DNA of 47,499 nucleotides from Chrysochromulina tobinii (lineage: Eukaryota; Haptophyta; Prymnesiales; Chrysochromulinaceae), in NCBI GenBank assembly GCA_001275005.1, contig JWZX01003092.1, positions 1 to 47,499 of the forward strand, given 5' to 3'. Below, piece after piece: positions 1 through 9,776 of the stretch. Every line of letters starts with the position of its first letter. Within the stretch, counting starts at the first letter, position 1. Made by a program: the position numbers and the translations under genes. The notes under the pieces were generated by a model that did no database searches, had not been told where the DNA came from, and was given only the letters and a program-made list of their open reading frames with translations.

Positions 1-388
1 CGTCATGGAATTTCGAGGGGGCTAGGATTACAATTCCGAAATTCCAGGATTTCAATTCCAAGTCCGCGCCTGCACTGTCACCTCACCAGATTGTACGTGG
101 GTCCAGAATGAATTGATTTGCAGATTTGGCAACGGATGCCTGCTCATGTCGCATCTTAGTTCGTCTTCTCATCAGACTTAGGCGCAACCATGCCGGTCAT
201 CTGGGAGGAGGACTCCGCGCTGGCCATGGCGCAGGCGGGGGGCCGTGGCGGCGAGCGGGCTCGTCTACGAAGACTTTATGGACTGATCAAAGGGAGGGGA
301 AGAACCGCCCGCGCCATGTCAGACGCCGAAACGGCGCGCGCGTGCACATCCCTAAAAAGGTTTGTCAGGAGTCGTACCAAATCGGGCC
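1..388. other. Upstream gap with a small inverted repeat
   Basis: I see no convincing gene in this stretch. Short overlapping frames cross it but none has a recognisable motif. A perfect 10-bp inverted repeat lies at 6-15 and 37-46 (TGGAATTTCG / CGAAATTCCA), which could form a small hairpin. The rest is presumably the promoter and 5' leader of the sulfotransferase-like gene at 389. Confidence 0.4.
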
Positions 389-1924
389 ATGGCGGCGACA
401 GGGACGGCGCGCTCCTTCACCCTTCGCGTCGGCCACGGGCTCGCCGAGCTCAAAAAGGGCGCTTTGGGCGTGGGTGAGGCCACCTCGCTTCTCGGGCCCA
501 AGGGATCGTCCAAGGGCTCACTGACGGGCACGAAAGGCAATGAGGCCGAGATGAAAGGGTGGTCCGGGTGCCAGACGCTTTTCTTTTACTTTTTGCTGCT
601 GCTGCCCCTGCTCGTCGTCGGCTTATTCGTGCTCCTCGGCGTGGCACTGCAGAGTCCCGAGGCTCTCTCGTTGACAGGAACTCCCAAGCCGGGGCTAGCA
701 CACGCGCCGGCACCAGCACCGGCACCGGTGAAAGAGCCGGGGACGGCACCAACACCAAGCTCAGACCCCGCAGCTGCACCGTCGTCGCCAAAGCCCGTGC
801 ATGCTCCATCTATTGGTCCATTGCCAGTTACGCCCATCACCAGTAAGGCGGTCCGCGCGCAGGTGCTTGTCATCGTCTCTGACCACGGAAGTGGCACGAC
901 GGACTTAGGGGATGCGCTCAACGCCCACCCGTGCATGTTCGACGTCGGGGAGCCGTTCGCGAACCCCAGTGGGCTGTGGTCGTCGAGCAGGGTCGACGGG
1001 TGCGCGTTTCCTGAATCAGTCTTCAGCGCTGACACTGGCGCCCTCCAGAAGAGAGACAACAAACAGCTGTCGCTCAAAATGCATCAGCTCCAGTCTACAA
1101 AACCAAAAGGCATGAAGCCGGCCGCGACGCTCATCAGCGAATCTCCCTCGTTGTACGACGGGCTGCCGTACGACATGGCCGAGTACTTCATCCGCATCCG
1201 CGACTATCTTTGCGCGAGCGTGCCAGAGGACGTCTGCCCCGCCGCGCTGTGCACGATCACTCTCAAGCTCTTCCCCCAGTGGGTCAACGCCAATACGGGC
1301 CCTCAGAACCTTGCGAACCAGGCTCCGTCGAGGTGCACGATCGCGCGTAACGTTGCGGCGATGGCGGCGTGGAAAAAGGAGCTCGCGTCGATGAAGGCGA
1401 ACCCCAAGGTTGCAGCGTTCACAGTCACCCGAGACGAGCGTAACCGGCAGTTTTCCATCTTCCGACGGTTCACTGCTCCCGGCACAGAGTTTGACTGCAG
1501 TTTCCCTCGCCCGCCCTACACGTTCGCCGACGTGTCGAAAAGCTACACTGACGGAAACATGCAGATCGAGAACTGCTGGAAGGATAACGAGGGTGCCAAC
1601 AAGTGCCTCGCCGACGCCCTCCGGCTAGTCGGCCTGTCCACGGAACCGTTGGCGTCCAAAGAGATCAACATCTTAGAAGCCGAGGTGACCCAGCTGTACA
1701 ACACGACGAGCAGGAGTTGCGCCACAGACCCCGATGCGACCTTCATTCGCACGGAAAGTGACGTCGTGCCTGAGGTGACGCATAGCGACAGCAAGAGGGT
1801 GGTAAGGCTAAGCAGCAGCTACACCTTACCTGTCCCAGAGAGACACTGGGGTAGCGAGCCACCCTCTCGTGGCGTGGAGCGAAACATACTCACGAGCATT
1901 AGTAGAGAGAGAGAGATGCAATAG
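389..1924 (+). CDS. Sulfotransferase-like type II membrane protein
   Basis: An uninterrupted frame of 511 codons from the ATG at 389, which sits in a good eukaryotic start context (ccATGg). The frame extends upstream only to a TTG. The protein has a short basic cytosolic tail and one strongly hydrophobic segment near residues 65-90 (FFYFLLLLPLLVVGLFVLLG). A Pro/Ala-rich stalk of about 60 residues follows, then a globular domain: the architecture of a Golgi type II transferase. The domain opens with VLVIVSDHGSGTTDLGDAL, resembling the 5'-phosphosulfate-binding loop of PAPS sulfotransferases followed by 'NAHP...GEPF'. A later FTVTRDERNRQFSIFRRF resembles the 3'-phosphate-binding region. Several cysteines suggest a lumenal fold. 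The likely role is sulfation of glycans. The family is inferred from motif shape, and the substrate is unknown. Confidence 0.6.
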   Translation: MAATGTARSFTLRVGHGLAELKKGALGVGEATSLLGPKGSSKGSLTGTKGNEAEMKGWSGCQTLFFYFLLLLPLLVVGLFVLLGVALQSPEALSLTGTPKPGLAHAPAPAPAPVKEPGTAPTPSSDPAAAPSSPKPVHAPSIGPLPVTPITSKAVRAQVLVIVSDHGSGTTDLGDALNAHPCMFDVGEPFANPSGLWSSSRVDGCAFPESVFSADTGALQKRDNKQLSLKMHQLQSTKPKGMKPAATLISESPSLYDGLPYDMAEYFIRIRDYLCASVPEDVCPAALCTITLKLFPQWVNANTGPQNLANQAPSRCTIARNVAAMAAWKKELASMKANPKVAAFTVTRDERNRQFSIFRRFTAPGTEFDCSFPRPPYTFADVSKSYTDGNMQIENCWKDNEGANKCLADALRLVGLSTEPLASKEINILEAEVTQLYNTTSRSCATDPDATFIRTESDVVPEVTHSDSKRVVRLSSSYTLPVPERHWGSEPPSRGVERNILTSISREREMQ

Positions 1925-2147
1925 AAATACCATGTACGACTGCTGGCTGTATTCTGTCCCCTGTTTTTGGTACGTGTGTAGCGTCTACGTATGTTTGTGC
2001 TGCGTCCTATGTAAACGTGGGACCTAAAGGCGTCGTCCTGAGCTTGCTTGTCACGCCGCGCGTGCTTGGACGGAGAGTGTGCGCGTCGTGTGTTTCACAG
2101 CAGCAGCAGCACGCCGCGCTCGAGCACGTCGCTCGGCCTTGCCTCAC

Positions 2148-4121
2148 ATGTGGCTCGACGATGACGAGCTCAATCCAGACAGCGAAACAGACCGCGCTCT
2201 GATGATGCGTGCGCTCCTCGAGGCCGAGACTGGCCGCGCCTCTCCATCATCGGAGAAAATTGCGACTCACGAGGCCAAGGAGCCAGCGTCCGCCATCGCA
2301 TTCGGGCATAGCGTCCACTTTGGTCCGCCTGTGCTATCGTGCTCGGTGCCCTGGGGACTCATGCTGCTGAGACAGGTCGACCCGTTGCACCCCGTGCTGA
2401 CGAGTGGTGCGGTTCCAGCGTCACTCGAAGCCCTCGATGTTCACAATGAGCTCGCCGTGCACGTGGACTGGCGACAGCTCAGTACGGTTGAGGCAGTGGG
2501 CGGCGGCCCGGTGCGCCTTACGGTTAGCCACCATGGCGCCATCGTTGCTGCGGCGGAGGGTCGCGGGCCTCCCGATCCTCTAAGCGTCCGTTTCGCTGTT
2601 TCCGACGCTCAGCCGGGCACGGTCTTCATCGCGCGCCTGAGCTGGCCCGGCGGCTCGCGCCATCTGCACTGCCTGGCACCCCTACGCGCGCCTGTGCGCC
2701 TCGAAGGCCTCACCGCGCCGCCTGCCGCCATGCCACCGAGCCCCTCGTCCGCCGCCACGCTGCCGAACGTGCCGAGCGCGTCTAGCCTGCTCTCTCCTGA
2801 TCGGCTGGCTAGCAGCCTACCGCTGCGCTACTTGTCGAGCCGCGGGGTGGGGATCGAGATGGAACTCCTCACCTTCGCACCGCAGCCGGAGGTGAGTGGC
2901 GCATTCACGAAGCAGGAGGAGGTCCACGCCATGCTCCATCGCATCGGAGCGACGGCTGAGGCCGCAGAGCTCGCAGCGGCGACGGCTGAGGTGTCAGAGA
3001 CGGCGGAGCTCATTCACCGAATGCTCGCACGTTGCGCACTGTGGACTCACGAGGTCGATGATCACGTGATGGTGGCCTCGCGGCGAGTCGCGGCACGGGT
3101 GGCCGAGGAGGTCGTGGCCGCAGAGGCCGCGGCCGCAGAGGCGGCGGCTGCAGAGGCGGCGACCAGGGTGCGGGATGCCAGCGATGAGCGATCCGGAGCT
3201 CGGGACGCCGGTGCGGACGCAGCCACGGCGCGTCGAGCGCTCATCGCTAGGCTGCACCATGGAGGACCTGGCACAATGAAGTCTGAGTTCAAGTCACCCG
3301 CCCCCGCCGCTGGCGGCGCCCTGCGCTTCAGTGATTGCGGCGCGGCCGAGCTCTCGTGCTTCGTTCGCGTCCTTCGCCACCTCGGCGCCGGTGCGCCTGC
3401 GCTGTCCGACACCGCCAATGGTGGCTGCTCATTACACGTGCACGTCAACGTGGCGAACGGATCTGCCACAGCGGGCGGCGACACGCTCAGCCACCTCGAG
3501 GTGCTCAACGTGTACCTCGCTTGGACCCGCTTCGACGGTGTCACCGCCCGATTCGCACGCCCTTGGATGTGGCGCGAGCCGTCCATGGCGCCGATGTATG
3601 CGACCGGCGCCGAGTTTGCGTGGCATGAGAAGGCATGGGAACAGGGGTCGTCCGCCGCCCCCGACCCCGCCACGTACGATATCCCAACCTTTGTGCGCGC
3701 CGTGCACGCCGTTGGGCGCTCCGATGGCTTTAGCGCGCTCGACGAGCCCGCCAAGCGCGAGAGACTCTTCGGGCGCGCTGCTGGCACGCCCGCGACGGCC
3801 ATTGGGCGCCATTGTTCCCTCAATCTGCGCCGGCTTACCACTTACGGCACGCTCGAGTTTCGGCGCTTCCATGGCACGCTGGACGATGCTCTCATCGTGC
3901 GATGGGCGCACTTCTGTGTCGCTTTCGTCGAATGCTTCCGCGGAGGCACGTCAGCTCAACGGCTGCTCGACGCCTCCAACGAAGACCTCGATGCTATCGA
4001 GGCCACCCTGGCCGACGAGCAAGCGACGGCGACAGCCGAGGCGCTCATGCGGGAGATGGACGGTTTCGTCGACCCGCGCACGGCCGACACGTTCATGCGA
4101 GACAGCGGCGCTCTCCCTTGA
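2148..4121 (+). CDS. Putative amidoligase-family enzyme (Amidoligase_2-like)
   Basis: A 657-codon frame from the ATG at 2148 (MWLDDDEL...). Upstream in frame there is only a GTG and Ala/Arg-rich sequence, so I choose this start. The N-terminal ~220 residues look like an unrelated beta-rich region. The C-terminal part carries the signature order of the amidoligase branch of the COOH-NH2 ligase (glutamine-synthetase-like) fold: a GIEMEL strand, a SEFKSP segment, a CSLHVHV strand, then CSLNLRRL and GTLEFRRFHGTLD. These Glu, His, Asn and Arg positions are the expected ATP/metal-binding residues. Such enzymes form amide bonds between a carboxylate and an amine. An Ala/Glu-rich helix (about 3090-3230) interrupts the domain after GIEMEL. 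The substrate is not predictable. The neighbour upstream is co-oriented and 220 bases away. Confidence 0.7.
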   Translation: MWLDDDELNPDSETDRALMMRALLEAETGRASPSSEKIATHEAKEPASAIAFGHSVHFGPPVLSCSVPWGLMLLRQVDPLHPVLTSGAVPASLEALDVHNELAVHVDWRQLSTVEAVGGGPVRLTVSHHGAIVAAAEGRGPPDPLSVRFAVSDAQPGTVFIARLSWPGGSRHLHCLAPLRAPVRLEGLTAPPAAMPPSPSSAATLPNVPSASSLLSPDRLASSLPLRYLSSRGVGIEMELLTFAPQPEVSGAFTKQEEVHAMLHRIGATAEAAELAAATAEVSETAELIHRMLARCALWTHEVDDHVMVASRRVAARVAEEVVAAEAAAAEAAAAEAATRVRDASDERSGARDAGADAATARRALIARLHHGGPGTMKSEFKSPAPAAGGALRFSDCGAAELSCFVRVLRHLGAGAPALSDTANGGCSLHVHVNVANGSATAGGDTLSHLEVLNVYLAWTRFDGVTARFARPWMWREPSMAPMYATGAEFAWHEKAWEQGSSAAPDPATYDIPTFVRAVHAVGRSDGFSALDEPAKRERLFGRAAGTPATAIGRHCSLNLRRLTTYGTLEFRRFHGTLDDALIVRWAHFCVAFVECFRGGTSAQRLLDASNEDLDAIEATLADEQATATAEALMREMDGFVDPRTADTFMRDSGALP

Positions 4122-4510
4122 AACGGTCCCTGGGCTGAGCTTGACTGATTCGGCGCTGGTTGGGTGGCGCCACATGCGCGGCTCCTCCCGGCGCTCGTTG
4201 GGTGGCGTCACATGCGACCCAAGCCCCCCGCCCCGCGGATGAAAGAAATGACCGAAACGACACTCGAACATTGTCACACACATGTGTAATGGCGGAGCCG
4301 AGAGCAGCATGATTTGCCGTTTTCGTGATCTACACACCACGCCGCATAGTCTAAGCTCCATAATTCTCGGTTCCTTTTCGTTCTCGATATTATGCACCGC
4401 AGGTCACACCATCCTCCGATCCAGATGGGTAGTTGTACGGTACTAGAGGCTTGTTAGATGAAGATCACACACACACAGTACATACTTTAATTCCCTCTTC
4501 CGACCTGACT
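4122..4510. other. Convergent 3' gap with a 38-bp-spaced direct repeat
   Basis: This gap lies between two convergent genes. It contains two copies of a ~26-bp sequence, at about 4153-4178 and 4191-4216, differing at two positions (core TTGGGTGGCGyCACATGCG). I see no gene; it should hold the two 3' UTRs. Confidence 0.5.
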
Positions 4511-7500
4511 CTAGCCAAATATTGAGTCATCAGTCTCCGTGTTGTAGACGACCGGGCCTGACAAGGTTTCGACCTTGTTGTCGGTCCTATTAGCGTTGCC
4601 TCCACGGGCATGCCGTCGAGCATCACCGTCGGAGAAGTCGTCATCGACCGCGTGGAGCCCGTAGGCCTCCAGGTCGACCGTGCAGCACGGGCATGCCCTG
4701 CTTGTCCAGTAGAGTACCTCGGGGATCATCTTCTGATTCACGTAGGACAACGCCATCGTCAGCCGACTGTACACGACCATTCGGAGCAAGATGGTGAAGA
4801 AGAAGCTGTACACGAGGACAAGCACAAAAGTCACGTACCAGACGAGCGGAAGCCAGGTGTAGTAGTGGTCGTATCGGGTGCTTTCGAGCGTGTACGTCAA
4901 GTTGTACGCGGCGAACTGCGCGATGCTAGTGTAGGTCACATTGTATGTGTTTTCTAGCTCGCGTCTGGCGTCGTTGAACTTGAACCGCGCCATGTTCTGC
5001 ACGCTCTCCTGAGCGTAGTCGATCGAGTAGTGCGCGATGGTGAAGCCCACGATCGATGCGTACGGCAACACGCCAATGAAGAGGTAGAAAAGCAAGCGCA
5101 GGCGTGGCGGACTGGGCGCATATCTCCAGAGCGGCAGGATGTCAGACTGTAGGCAAGACTTGAGGAAGAAGGCACCAATGATGAGCTTGACAATTAGAAT
5201 GAGACCGTTAATGTTAAAGATGATGTCCGCGGACCACATGAAGAGAAAGGCGAGGGCGCCATCCAAGATCGCACTGACCAGGTAGCCAAAGACGACGATG
5301 AAGAAGACGCCGAATTTCGAGGTGAGCGCCTCCGCGTCTCTCATGCCGTATTGGTCGATTGGCGTCTGCCGCATCTTGTACCATCCGTAATTACACGCGA
5401 CGAAGAGGAAGGCGGTCTGCAAGTAGCCCTGCTCGAGCATGTGGGACATGGAGAGGCGTTGCGCCTGGACCATCATGAGTGAGCCGCGCTGGTCGACCCA
5501 CTCGAAGAGATTGGGCCCGTACCAAAACGTGCTCCAGTTCTTGACGCGCACGGCGGCCTCAGACAGGTTCTCGTACAGCTGGAGCAGGCCGAAGATGGGG
5601 GGTATCGACTCCGCGTTGTTCATTAAGATGACAGAGGCGAGGCGAAACGGCGCGTAGATGACGCACGAGAGCACGACGTAAAGATTTGCCAGCTGCATCG
5701 CCCACGCATTGGGCCCCGAGGCCTGAACCGTGATCTTCGCCTGCGTGTCCTCCATGTCGAGCATCAGAAAGAGAGTGTTGAGGCTGAGCCCCCACGTCAA
5801 GATCCCACCCGTCAAAAAGTCGAGCCGATTGATCTCGTACTTGCCTATCTCTAGCATGCATAGGTTCGAGATGCCCCACACCGAGGGGTTTGCCGGGCCG
5901 TGGCCCATGTCGACGGCGCCGCAGATTTCGCTGCCCGGCGTGTTGGGCACGACGCGGCCCAAGTTGTCGTATAGCGTCACCTGCGGCGCGAATGAATCGA
6001 AAAAGGGCGCGATACCAACGCCCATGATCGCGCCAAGCACCGCACTAATGAGCATGAATGCGAGGAAGCCGGCTCCTTTGAGCTTGAAGCTGCGCGCCCA
6101 CAAAATACCGAGGATGAGTGCCACGCTTCCGCCGATTGCGATGTTAACAATGATGGACTGGACTGGATCTGTGCCGCCCGATGGGTCGAGAAAGTTCTCC
6201 CGGCCGACGGCATGGAACTGAGGAATGAATGTTGGGTCGCCCGGCTGGAACGTGTCTGCGCTGCCGAGCGGGATGGACAGGTCACTCGACGGGATCTTGC
6301 ACTGGCCGCCTGATCTGCCGGCAGCCTCATCTTCGACAGAGCGCACGATGCACTCCGTCCACTGTGCGCACGTTTTCTGTTGGATCGACATGCGGTTGGG
6401 TCCCGTGGCCTCGGGTAGCGTGAGCCGCCCACTATCCGGCTTAACGGGCTGATGCACTGGTAATCAGAAGGAAGCATGCCAGGTCCACAGACGGGTATGA
6501 CGGCGTGGATCACGTACATGAAGAGTGCGTTCGAGAGGAAGTTGCGGTCGATGGTGTTGATGACGAGCTGCGCGATGACGAGCGCGATCAGGAAGAACAT
6601 GAACATGTTCGACGCCTTCACCCATAGGTCGAGGACCTGCTTCAGCTCATACACGTCCGAAGAGACCTGGAGCCTGCGCAGCTCGGCTTGCTCCTTGAGC
6701 TTCGGCAGCTCTTCCTTGGCGACATCGGGGCCCAGCTGAAATTCCTCGAGCGTGATGGTCTCGAAGGCGCCTTCGACACTCACGGGCACGAGTGCCTGGC
6801 CCTCGCCGGTCTGCTTGCAGTCCACAAGGTCGGCGAGGATCGTCACGCGCTGCCCGTTGTACTTTGGCTTGAGGAAGCTGTTGACGACGAGTGCCTTGTT
6901 ACCCTTGTAGATGGGGACGCGCATCGTGCCCATGATCTCCTCGATGATCTTCTTCATGTCCTCGAAGGCGGCGTCGTATTTCGCGTTGAGGCGGATCACC
7001 ATGAAGTTGATGAAGACTAGTATGAAGTTGCACACGCCCTGGAGGACGGAGAGCAAGTTCCGGTATTGAATCACGAGGAGGTCGTAAAAGGGCACCGCGG
7101 AATGAAAGCTCAGCCACTCCGTCTGCATCGACGCGACGAGCCATACGAAGAGGCCGGTGATGACGAAGGCGAGCACGACATTGTTATACCATTGAGTCTT
7201 CAGGACCGCCTGGACGGCCTTAGCGCGCCCAAACATCATCGGGAACGCCGTGTGCGTCAGGTATTTGCTGTCGAGGAGGACGAGCAAGATGAGCGCCGGG
7301 AGGAGGAAATGGACAATGAGCATGACTATGCGGTATGCCTCAACGATCGAGTCAGTCTGGGACACGAGGTGTGCGAGGACATCCGTGTAGTCGCCGATGA
7401 GCAGCTGCACGTGCGCGAACCACGAGAAGACTTGCATCGTGAAGGACATGTACATGCAGTTGATGGTGAAGGTCATTGCATGCAGCTCAATGTGCGGCGT

Positions 7501-9456
7501 CTCCATGTAGGGGTTGACCGTGCGGAAGCCGCAGCAGGTGGAGAGGTATTGCATGTATTGGACGTACTGGACCGCCACGCCGAGCACGCCCGAGACAGCG
7601 CCGATCATCTGCACGAGGTAGACAGACGACATCCAATCTTCAAACGAGTCGAAGGGGGTTTGGAAACCATCAGTGGCGTTCGCCCTCATGGGCAGCGACT
7701 TGCTCAGTTGCAGCTGATAATGAGTGATGGAGATAGCCGCGACGGCGATATTCGACAGCATGTATCGCATCCCGCGGAAGGCGAACAGTTTCGCGCCCTC
7801 GCGCTGTTCAGACACAAGGAGCTCCTTCGCTTTCGCCTTCTCCATGCGTTCAAAGTCCGCGGCGTCCGCTTGACTCGTGCCGGCCTCGAGGTACACTTTG
7901 CGCGCGGCGTCCATCGCCTCGCGCTTCATCATGCTCTTCATGCGCTTGTCGTTCTCATCTTGCATCCTCTTCTCGAGAGCCAGGCGGCTCGTCCGAGCGT
8001 CTTGCCCCTCCTTCGGTCCCGTCTTGACGCTCGCACTGCGGAGGCTCTCGTACGCATCGTCAGTGCGCTCCTTGAACGTGTGCATTTCGAACGTGCGTGC
8101 ACGCCGCGGGTTGCCGCCCCGCATCGCATGTGGGCCGCGCCTGCTGCCCGCCATCGCATCTCTGCTGCTCAAGGAGGCGATCAGCTCCGAGTGCGCTCGT
8201 TCCGCATCGTACTCGGCTGTGGTGCCCGTCTCCTCGAACTCGAGCATGAGCGCCCGCGAGTCGCTCACGCCCTCGATGGCACGTGCGCTCTCGCCCGCAT
8301 CCGTGGGATCCCAAGGGAACGCAGCCTTCGGATCATACGCGGCCTTGGGATCGAACGTGACGTGCATGCCGCGCAGCGTGATGTTCGGATCTCTGAGGGC
8401 CATCTCGGCAGTTATCTCGGCAGCTCTGGTCGCCGCCTTGGCCTCGGGCCGTACCGCCTGCAGCGAGCGGGTAGGCTCGAGGGATTGCAGCACCTGTTGC
8501 TCCTTGGCCTGGCGCAGCGTCGATGCGATGATGGCCTCCACCATCTTGCTATTCTTCGTACGCACCTCTGAGCCGTCGGGGCCACGCGGCAGCTGCTTGC
8601 CGTACTTGATCGGCGTAGGCGCCTCGTGCAAGTAATTCAGCTCCTCGTTCCGGGGTTCTCCTTGAGCGCGCCTGAGAGTGTCCTTGCTCTCGTCGTAGAC
8701 GGTGAGCTCGACCTCCGCTCGCCGCTCCTTCTCGAAAGCCTCCCGATCTTGCTTCGCGAGGAGAAGCGCTTGCTTTCGGTCTCGCTTCATTTGCTCGCGC
8801 CATGCCTCGGGGTCATGATCGCCCTCCTCGGCGCCCTCCTCGGCAACGACGACGTCGCGGCTCGTGGGGCTTGGCGCGAGCACACTGGTACGTTTGGTGC
8901 TGAAATCGTATGAGGGCGAAGGGGCGGCCGAGGGCGCGGGGGCAGGCGAGGGCGCGGAGTGCTCGGCACCCGAGGCAAGGCTGCGGCCCCTGGTGCTGAA
9001 ATCGTAAGGGGGGGAGGAGCTTTTGGTGCTGAAATCGTATGAGGGCGAAGGGGCGGGCGAGGACCCGGATTGCTCGGCACCCGAGGCAAGGCTAGGCCCT
9101 CTGGTGCTGAAATCATATGAGGACGATGAGGGCTTGGAGCCCTCAGAGTGCAGAGACACGCCTTCGGGCAGGGTGACACTCGACGCATCATCACCATTGC
9201 TTGCTCGCGTGCTGAAATCGTACATGGCGAGCCGCTTCTCCTGCATCGCCCACGCCTTATGCTCGTCGCCTGGATTCCGTGGCGAGTTCATTCGGATCCT
9301 CGCAGCCCTATCGTACGCTAAAGGATCCGCGAGCCCTTGCTGCTGGAGGAATAGGTCTATCGTCTCTTCGTAGCCGAGGCGGCGGCTCGAGTATCCCGCC
9401 GCCTCCGACTCGAAGTTTCGAGCATCCCGGGATCTCCGTTCGGCCCGCCGGCTCAT
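4511..9456 (-). CDS. Large polytopic membrane protein with N-terminal YDFST repeats (two frames joined)
   Basis: Two long minus-strand frames appear to be one gene. The 5' frame runs from the ATG at 9456 to about 6458, and the 3' frame ends with a stop at 4511. A canonical GT-AG intron at 6457-6315 (143 nt) would fuse them in phase to about 1600 residues; the octamer CCAGTGCA occurs near both ends. A simple indel is the alternative. The N-terminal ~600 residues are polar and charged, with five YDFST[RK] motifs and a coiled-coil-like stretch. At least ten hydrophobic segments follow, split into two membrane blocks (about 6480-7760 and 4700-6150). A soluble domain (MRVPIYKGNKALVV..., about 6700-6930) and a Cys-rich loop (RACPCC) near the C-terminus are also visible. 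I do not recognise the family. It could be a channel, transporter or large scaffold. Confidence 0.7.
8898..9225 (-). repeat. Five copies of a YDFST[RK]-encoding repeat
   Basis: Near-identical copies of a 14-base core (plus strand gtgctgaaatcgta) lie near 8898, 8992, 9027, 9102 and 9210. They encode Tyr-Asp-Phe-Ser-Thr-Arg/Lys, separated by Ser/Pro/Ala-rich linkers. Two linkers also repeat a segment reading SLASGAEQ or SLASGAEH. They lie in the soluble N-terminus of the polytopic membrane protein and look like repeated short linear motifs, perhaps docking or phosphorylation sites. Confidence 0.75.
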
Positions 9457-9776
9457 TTGCGATGTGCGGCTGAAGCGAGCGCGACCCGGAGCTGAGTAGG
9501 AAAGCACATGGGAGGCTCCTCAGCGACACCAAGTTGAGTGCCAAAAATGGACCCATCAGTGTTCGGTTTTTGGCATGCAGCAGTCCCAATGAATTCTCTC
9601 CTCAGCTACTTGTAAATGACACGGCCGGACCCAGAACGAGAATCCCCCCCCCCCGGCCTGGTCATCTCTTGAAACACACGCGCATCTGTGAATCCCAGGT
9701 CGAATCAAAACAGCAGAGCGCGGACGAACCCGAATGCGTTGCGGCGCCACGACACTCCGCGTTCGTCCGCTTCGCC

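Noticed and set aside
6432-6457. 26-nt GT-AG micro-intron in the membrane protein gene
   Set aside because: It fits the phase, but 26 nt is shorter than introns in most nuclear genomes. The 143-nt alternative has normal size.
7066-8571. Plus-strand 501-codon open frame
   Set aside because: It lies wholly antisense to the polytopic membrane protein. It is His/Arg/Glu-rich, as expected from the complement of a GC-rich gene, and shows no motif.
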